10,061 bases of DNA, taken from assembly GCA_958422985.1 (NCBI GenBank), contig CATZPY010000035.1, positions 1-10,061 of the forward strand, given 5' to 3'. Positions 7,801 through 10,061 of this stretch are shown in pieces; the first letter of the stretch is position 1; each line of letters begins with the position of its first letter. The translations under genes were made by a program, and so were the position numbers. This stretch comes from an uncultured Clostridium sp. Its GTDB lineage: Bacteria > Bacillota > Clostridia > TANB77 > CAG-508. A model generated the notes under the pieces. It was not told where the DNA came from. It searched no databases and was given only the letters and a program-made list of their open reading frames with translations.

Positions 7801-10061
7801 TATTTCTAGCTCGTATATTAAATAATTTACTTTGTATGTTTCATCTGTACTACCTTCGTTGTATTCGTCTGCATAAAATTTCAAGCTATATGTTTTGTTT
7901 TCTTCTAATTTGTTATATGTTTTTCTTACATATTTTTTGTTTGTTTCTATTTCTATTAAATCTACTAAATTGCTTTTTTCATCTCTTAATTCCATTCTTA
8001 CTTTATTATTTAATACTGTATTATCTTTATCTTGTATGCGTACATCAAAGTCTACCATTTCTCCTGTTACAAATTTATTTTGCATTTCTACTTTTGCTTT
8101 ACTTCTTAGAGTTATAAATTCTTTATAATTATACGTTACCGATACTTTTTCTGGTATCGTTCCTTGCTTTACTTGACTTGTTATTTGTATTTCGTAAGTT
8201 GTATTAGAATTTAACATGTCATATTTTATTTCTACTTCTTTTCCGTTTTTTACTTCTTTTAATTCTTCTCCTGTTATTTCTTTACTTGCTACTACTCTTT
8301 TTGCCTCTTTATCTTCTTTCTCTTCCGTTTTCTTCTTATTAACGTTGCTTGATGTTTGCTCTATCTCTTCATCTAATTTCTTGATACTTTCTCTATCTTT
8401 TGATGCACTTTTTTCTACTATTTCTATTTGAATTTTGTTTAATATTTGCACTAATCTTTCATCTGTTCTGTCTTTGTCTATTTTGTATTTAAAGTCTGCC
8501 CATGTTGTTCCTATATTTTTTGCTTCTACTGCAATTTCTAAAGAACCTAGTGTTGACAACGGTTTTGTTGCAAATATTAATTTTCCTATTTCTTTATTTT
8601 TTTGTATTCCTTTGTTGTCATTTAAATCGTAATCTGCATATACTTTTATTTCGTAATATTGATTAGAATCTAAATCGTTTAAATATAGTTTGTTTTCAAT
8701 TTTACTTAGTTTTTCTTCTTTTACTACTTGTCCATTTGCTCTTTTTACAATATATTTATAATTCTCTAATTTGACATTATCTTTATTTGTTAGTTTTAAT
8801 GATAATGTTACACTTACTATATCTTGCTCTTTTATACTTACTCTTGCTGTTGGTTCTTTGTTTGCTGTTCTTGTTTTACCTTTATTATTTTCTACTTTTA
8901 ACTCTACTTCATTACTATCATAAATTTTTATTTCATAATTTATATTGCTCTTTGAAGGCAATCCTTCCGATGTTTCTACTGTTACTTCTTTTCCTTGTAA
9001 TAGCATATTTACTATGTCATTTTTTAATGTGGTTTTTATTCCATTTGCTATTATTACAATTTTGTTTATTCCCCTCATTTCCTCTGCATTTAAATTTGAC
9101 GTTATTTTTAAATTTTTTATTTGGATTTTATTATTATATATTTCTCCTTCTTCTTTACCTAATGTTATTGCTCCTAATGCTTCATATCCTTTTGTTTTTA
9201 TTTTTCCTTTATAAAATGTATTTTCTATTTTTTTATCTTCTTCGTTTTTGTATACGTATTTTCCTACTATTTCATATTCTACATTTGGCTCTAGTCCTGT
9301 TATTATCATATTCCCAGAATTTGTATATATCCTTCTTAAATATATTTTTCCTTCTTTGTATATTTCAAACGTTGGTGCTTCTATTATTCTTCCTGTTTGG
9401 TCTTTTATATGTAAAACGCTCTTTGCTGTATATACTTCTGCTTTAAATTCTTCTACTGTTACTTCTGGTTTTATGTATTTGTTTTCTGAGTTCGTTGGTT
9501 CACTATTCTCTGGCTGAAGTTCTTGCTGTTGCTCTTCTTCGGCGTTTGTTTCGTTTTCTTCTTTATCTTGGTTGTTTCTTTCTGCTTCATTTGTAGATGT
9601 GTCTTCTTTCTCAATTTTCTCAATTTCTTGCGAATTTTCTACATTATTTTTCGCATTTGCTATTATTCCTAAACGTGTTAATAACTCTTCATATTTATAT
9701 GTGTTATCCACTTTTTGAATGTTTTTGTTGCCTTGTGTATCTGAACTATTTACAGTATTTTGTGCGTTTTGACTGTTTTGCGCATTTTGAGCGCCGGTAT
9801 CTATGTTTTTTATAACAACTTGTGAGTTATAGTCTATATCATTTATTTCGTTAAACACTAAAATATTATTGCTTACAAAATAGTATCTAATAGCATTTTC
9901 CTCAAGTACTACTAAACTGTTTACTGGTACAATATATTCATTGACTGTTGTATTTACTTTTATCTCTTTTAAGTTTATATATATTCCTTCTTTTGTCCTT
10001 AAAAAAATATATTCTTTGCTATCTGCTCTTTCTAAGCTGTTTCCATTGTATACTTTTCCAT
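1726..10061 (-). CDS. Giant modular cell-surface protein with M26/ZmpB-like GLUG beta-helix modules (5'-partial)
   Basis: The frame is open to the right edge; 2777 residues are visible and the start is outside. The GTG at 9858 is internal: in-frame codons GENAIRYYFVSNNIL-type sequence and earlier SKEYIFLRTKEG precede it, and it has no ribosome site. Modules in order: beta-rich start (to 9810); Q/N/E linker (9810-9480); FN3/Ig-like chain with a charged insert (9478-7746); jelly roll (7745-7321); FN3-like (7320-7061); three beta-helix modules opening with an N/Q-DIDL/F motif, each closing near YP-x-L/I or ILPKV, separated by Ig-like modules; C-terminal domain; membrane helix. The beta-helix/GLUG segments resemble the N-terminal region of IgA1 peptidases and ZmpB, but no HExxH is present, so proteolysis is not predicted. 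Likely a surface adhesin or stalk held by its C-terminal helix. TAA stop at 1728-1726, then a hairpin. Coding is certain, architecture probable, ligand unknown. Confidence 0.9.
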   Translation of the reverse strand, partial: GKVYNGNSLERADSKEYIFLRTKEGIYINLKEIKVNTTVNEYIVPVNSLVVLEENAIRYYFVSNNILVFNEINDIDYNSQVVIKNIDTGAQNAQNSQNAQNTVNSSDTQGNKNIQKVDNTYKYEELLTRLGIIANAKNNVENSQEIEKIEKEDTSTNEAERNNQDKEENETNAEEEQQQELQPENSEPTNSENKYIKPEVTVEEFKAEVYTAKSVLHIKDQTGRIIEAPTFEIYKEGKIYLRRIYTNSGNMIITGLEPNVEYEIVGKYVYKNEEDKKIENTFYKGKIKTKGYEALGAITLGKEEGEIYNNKIQIKNLKITSNLNAEEMRGINKIVIIANGIKTTLKNDIVNMLLQGKEVTVETSEGLPSKSNINYEIKIYDSNEVELKVENNKGKTRTANKEPTARVSIKEQDIVSVTLSLKLTNKDNVKLENYKYIVKRANGQVVKEEKLSKIENKLYLNDLDSNQYYEIKVYADYDLNDNKGIQKNKEIGKLIFATKPLSTLGSLEIAVEAKNIGTTWADFKYKIDKDRTDERLVQILNKIQIEIVEKSASKDRESIKKLDEEIEQTSSNVNKKKTEEKEDKEAKRVVASKEITGEELKEVKNGKEVEIKYDMLNSNTTYEIQITSQVKQGTIPEKVSVTYNYKEFITLRSKAKVEMQNKFVTGEMVDFDVRIQDKDNTVLNNKVRMELRDEKSNLVDLIEIETNKKYVRKTYNKLEENKTYSLKFYADEYNEGSTDETYKVNYLIYELEIITEPGISGSIGIVELAKKPLGKNLVDMSSETKWYVSQTFNTNNPYGKEYDKELNKLILGCNSDSREILYNLREYKGQEVTISFKAKSYTGDPIEYVQNGKNSTNRIYIKGLTSREWRDFKYTVTLDGTGYLGFYIQKGPKIEIKNLQIELGNEETEYEEFNYILQSDYIISLKDERNEIATNDYYIKIYEDDKLVESNRYEEIPQSNEIKNVRKTYNINANKKYKIELVVKIRDRDYVLSELQYNTNDTEEIKGISSKEEFLELQPRAHYIVLNDIDLSGARYHFGGNFSFDGTIDFNGHTLTRDATSVDPIFYSIGKTGTIKNLEFAVKLNNAVAKQNMIGLTTYNHGTIENLIVKVTESTAVENIKIRLIGTQNSGKLDKFIINFEEPVYGQYGLTGGFYVNYGTISNGYIYGNNIKSIFRNNYNANDRFISPLVCENYSKVNNIYTLASVDTEGAGGGIGYIANVIDTNYKDANVQNIYSVGYGDAFNFVNGPNLTVDKSINTKNNYYFADKIFNNTINRKTTELALYDKGFQNQILNSEEAFNVDECVAQGYYPTLKLPNCMPKQEYLKLPEVEEKDLPDILSVEVLEKTHTSAKVKFRVNNPGADTIQNITIKNLTCNILTQEYKDGVSNVIAEVNNPIICVSSYSVISITTKGAYNLSYTREFKEGERLVDVELYREIHTVNDWKTISKSLAENYILMQDIDFRNSGTDIVIYGTFEGKLDGNNKKIRNMSIKEYLIKNIRKAEIKNLTIENIVLNVDVGVVTRNIYVGIISNGENSVIHDINIKNVKIRMIDNVSPQVYVGGLLAYVSNVNVYNVGMDNINVDYEGTTPIRIGGFIGTMYSSRIENSFIQNINFKTKGFSATTVVGGLAGEGNGITIRNCYAEGNIKAKYKAKIGGMFPNPGGTIENCYSYVNIENEIGQIGGIAVNTNNSVKNCLTLGDLYNKDEKILRTNDNNTLNYAYSKQRINGMITEDKLGAKALLNTEDLKKKETYTHTLLWGDKFNYDELEYEILPKVYKKDLTELLENQKDIYLKSSDELEIEEVSAEKTSNERINGIVIINNPKDLEITKIVIDDMEVEIAKNSNKNDKTYIEFNATPTCYYDNYKISKILYKENNEEREKDIGTRIDIQFYKEIYNYNDWQEIEADTFQNYKLMRDIDFKYQSDVKKNVKMMKLITDKDEMKTLKNVTIEVDGSRAGLISAMGGILQNVRFENITIIHKGRNYKSCGVISGAEEIENIEFSNITVNAPGVDIVGCIGGINGIAKQIKLNNVNIIGRTYVGGLTGDFEFESISDIYAENINVEGKGSMVGGLFGYISRPAKNVEAINVKVKGTSTVGGIGANLNNGTNIKIKNSEIIGSGDGVGGISASGGSYNTITVEGNTISGNTNVGGIAGQGHSSAYATIKNNKIYGKSRVGGIFGNLYEGNTSIRESYLEDCEIKGTSAYIGGLIGSSKGSSVSKNYVLNTTIEGDRCVGGIAGYLSKGNINNNYTNANINVIEDTAGGIVGILDNIGMDNINGKSRIKYNYVANGNVVGKNNIGGILGNSTVELYDATSYTNNYVDINIQTQDLKTTSVKMGGKIEENAKMVNTYIYKYSKINGNNINNENSPNIKEEDLLVRKDLENKDMYTEKLQWNEEDWDFSALQEGKYPKIKSTKFNEQQGIPLPNDEENMDSYNLLNYNEEFNGEFNNEVQENDINDNSKLEAFSENSDVELQYTFNYKGKIIKTYETYSEIIAENNSKTVRNDMRLYVKDGNLYALPVTMDIDGNKIKLVENNFIIDSFNGKEYETVLGSDGKIYDLKEAIKYPENFVNNAIASMGNNLTSEDFGKKLYEIEVTYKNGNKVRFNYQTGEVISLTEEKQNKIGLFDYVKDKLSEIGNSNSGESQEITTKYEESKKLQNKLEKIPVEEALQRKSSNTNKPDDVANSENNVTNNSLKETRYISIYNTEKDEYQIYQEEELLDTSKQEVISENEKIEANKLNEYYASEGKSNNTKMGIVWITLSIVGVVIILFVIKKRN
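1801..2780 (-). other. C-terminal domain and juxtamembrane spacer of the giant protein
   Basis: After the last beta-helix comes an Asn/Glu-rich linker. A compact beta-rich domain follows (about 2690-2210), with repeated tyrosines and segments such as LYVKDGNLYALPVTMDIDG and YEIEVTYKNGNKVRFNYQTG. Then a charged Lys/Glu/Ser/Asn stretch leads to the membrane helix. I do not recognise the domain. Its YxNGxxxRFNYxTGE end resembles short hairpin motifs seen in other secreted Bacillota proteins, but this is impression only. Confidence 0.5.
2821..4375 (-). repeat. Beta-helix module 3 with about 11 GLUG-type repeats
   Basis: Opens with NDWQEIEADTFQNYKLMRD and IDFKY, and closes with LQWNEEDW and KYPKIKS. 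Between about 4030 and 3150 a V/I-GG-I/L-x-G core recurs around eleven times (for example YVGGLTG, MVGGLFG, NVGGIAG, RVGGIFG, YIGGLIG, CVGGIAG, NIGGILG) every 20-30 residues. This is the GLUG repeat spacing of right-handed beta-helices. It is the longest and most regular of the three modules. Confidence 0.8.
4377..4690 (-). other. Ig-like spacer between beta-helix modules 2 and 3
   Basis: A segment of about 100 residues of alternating hydrophobic strands (IEEVSAEKTSNERINGIVII, then IEFNATPTCYYDNYKISKIL). It ends in a D-I-Q-F-Y-K-E-I stretch equivalent to V-E-L-Y-R-E-I before module 2. This indicates a duplicated spacer-plus-helix unit. Confidence 0.55.
4733..5755 (-). repeat. Beta-helix module 2 with about 5 GLUG-type repeats
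   Basis: Opens with NDWKTISKSLAENYILMQD and IDFRN, then GTFEGKLDGNNKKIRNM, the hallmark start of IgA-protease/ZmpB-type helices. Five GG cores follow between about 5390 and 4998 (YVGGLLA, RIGGFIG, VVGGLAG, KIGGMFP, QIGGIAV). It closes with LLWGDKFNYDELEYEILPKV. Confidence 0.75.
5756..6060 (-). other. Ig-like spacer between beta-helix modules 1 and 2
   Basis: About 100 residues with strand-rich pattern and two cysteines (LTCNIL and IICVSS). It ends in VDVELYREIHTVNDW at the opening of module 2. The two cysteines could pair outside the cell, but this cannot be decided from sequence alone. Confidence 0.55.
6104..7060 (-). repeat. Beta-helix module 1, degenerate GLUG repeats
   Basis: Opens with SSKEEFLELQPRAHYIVLND and IDLSG, then GTIDFNGHTL, and closes at GYYPTLKLPNC. 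Only one or two GG cores are visible (GLTGGF, GAGGGIGYI), so the helix here is less regular than in modules 2 and 3. Confidence 0.65.
7061..7320 (-). other. FN3/Ig-like module before the first beta-helix
   Basis: A segment of about 85 residues with NDYYIKIYEDDKLVES and NKKYKIELVVKIRDRDYVL, a strand pattern repeated in the FN3-like chain nearer the N-terminus. Confidence 0.45.
7321..7745 (-). other. Carbohydrate-binding-like jelly-roll domain
   Basis: Begins GKNLVDMSSETKWYV, continues with EVTISFKAKSYTGD and WRDFKYTVTLDGTGYLGFYI, and ends KIEIKNLQIELGNEETEYEEF. The closing 'xLQxExGxxxTxYE' signature is common in jelly-roll (CBM-like) domains of surface proteins and phage tail fibres. Ligand binding is inferred from the fold only. 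Confidence 0.6.
7746..9478 (-). other. Chain of FN3/Ig-like modules
   Basis: Several beta-sandwich-like units, recognisable by recurrent strand endings such as GLEPNVEYEIVGKYVY, LDSNQYYEIKVYADYD, LNSNTTYEIQITSQV and LEENKTYSLKFYADEY. These correspond to the 'L-x-P/S-N-x-x-Y-x-I/L' strand near the end of FN3 folds. They probably form an extended stalk. I count four clear units; divergent ones may be missed. Confidence 0.6.
8240..8455 (-). other. Charged helical insert within the FN3 chain
   Basis: About 70 residues rich in Lys and Glu with very few aromatics (ASKDRESIKKLDEEIEQTSS, then KKKTEEKEDKEAKRVV). It interrupts an FN3-like unit, with strands on both sides. Likely an alpha-helical or disordered hairpin loop. 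Confidence 0.5.
9480..9810 (-). other. Low-complexity Q/N/E-rich linker
   Basis: Two low-complexity patches, an Asn/Gln patch (about 9800-9720) and a Glu/Gln/Asn patch (about 9640-9480), flank a short ordered-looking segment, YKYEELLTRLGIIANAKN. It separates the N-terminal beta-rich stretch from the FN3 chain. Confidence 0.65.
9754..9789 (-). repeat. Four tandem 9-nt units encoding QNA-QNS-QNA-QNT
   Basis: On the minus strand four consecutive units fit CAAAAYNNN, each encoding Gln-Asn plus Ala, Ser or Thr. Because the unit is three codons, gain or loss of copies keeps the frame. Confidence 0.85.
9811..10061 (-). other. N-terminal-most visible segment of the giant protein (start outside window)
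   Basis: In frame from 10059 the sequence reads GKVYNGNSLERADSKEY, then FLRTKEGIYINLKEIKV, and joins the rest of the protein with no stop. Alternating hydrophobic and polar residues suggest a small beta-rich domain. No signal peptide is seen because the true N-terminus lies beyond the right edge. Confidence 0.8.

Noticed and set aside
1137..9815. Many plus-strand frames of 60-219 codons opposite the Fic and giant genes
   Set aside because: All are shadows of the minus-strand genes. They encode Leu/Phe/Ser/Tyr-rich strings, have no ribosome sites, and lie wholly inside well-supported coding sequence. The longest, 8787-9446, is the complement of the Lys/Glu/Asn-rich FN3 region.
1726..9858. Zinc metalloprotease assignment for the giant protein
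   Set aside because: The beta-helix modules resemble M26/ZmpB, but no HExxH motif occurs in the visible 2777 residues.

Overview
The window is very AT-rich (roughly a quarter G+C by eye). Every gene I can support reads leftward on the minus strand. Strong GGAGG-type ribosome sites, ordinary TGG tryptophan codons and Lys/Asn/Ile/Glu-rich proteins point to a low-GC Bacillota, most likely an uncultured gut-type Clostridia. This is an inference from composition and protein style; no marker gene is present.

Right to left, about 83% of the window (1726-10061) is one reading frame for a giant modular surface protein. The frame is still open at the right edge, so at least 2777 residues are visible and the true start lies outside. 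In protein order it has a beta-rich N-terminal stretch, a Q/N/E-rich linker with a 9-nt tandem repeat, a chain of FN3/Ig-like modules with one charged helical insert, a carbohydrate-binding-like jelly roll, three beta-helix modules of the IgA-protease/ZmpB N-terminal (GLUG) kind separated by Ig-like modules, a C-terminal domain, and one membrane helix with a basic tail. I find no HExxH zinc-protease motif and no LPxTG sortase motif. The best reading is a non-proteolytic adhesin or stalk protein. A modest hairpin follows its stop codon.

Next comes a single Fic-domain protein (920-1579). It has its own extended -10 promoter, a short leader, a clear ribosome site and a bidirectional hairpin terminator. 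Its Fic motif reads QLFWDGNKR. The usual catalytic histidine is glutamine, and a lysine sits at the position where Doc also has lysine. An Ala-Arg-Val-Glu-Gly segment near the N-terminus resembles the auto-inhibitory motif of class II Fic proteins.

Positions 266-919 hold no convincing gene. They hold a (TG)10 microsatellite inside a locally GC-richer patch, a stem-loop with a T tract, a perfect 13-bp hairpin and a plausible promoter. These lie upstream of the last gene (1-265). That gene has an excellent ribosome site, a Lys/Asn-rich N-terminus and one membrane helix, and it runs off the left edge. Two membrane or surface proteins thus flank a Fic enzyme, but separate promoters and terminators suggest three transcription units rather than one operon.
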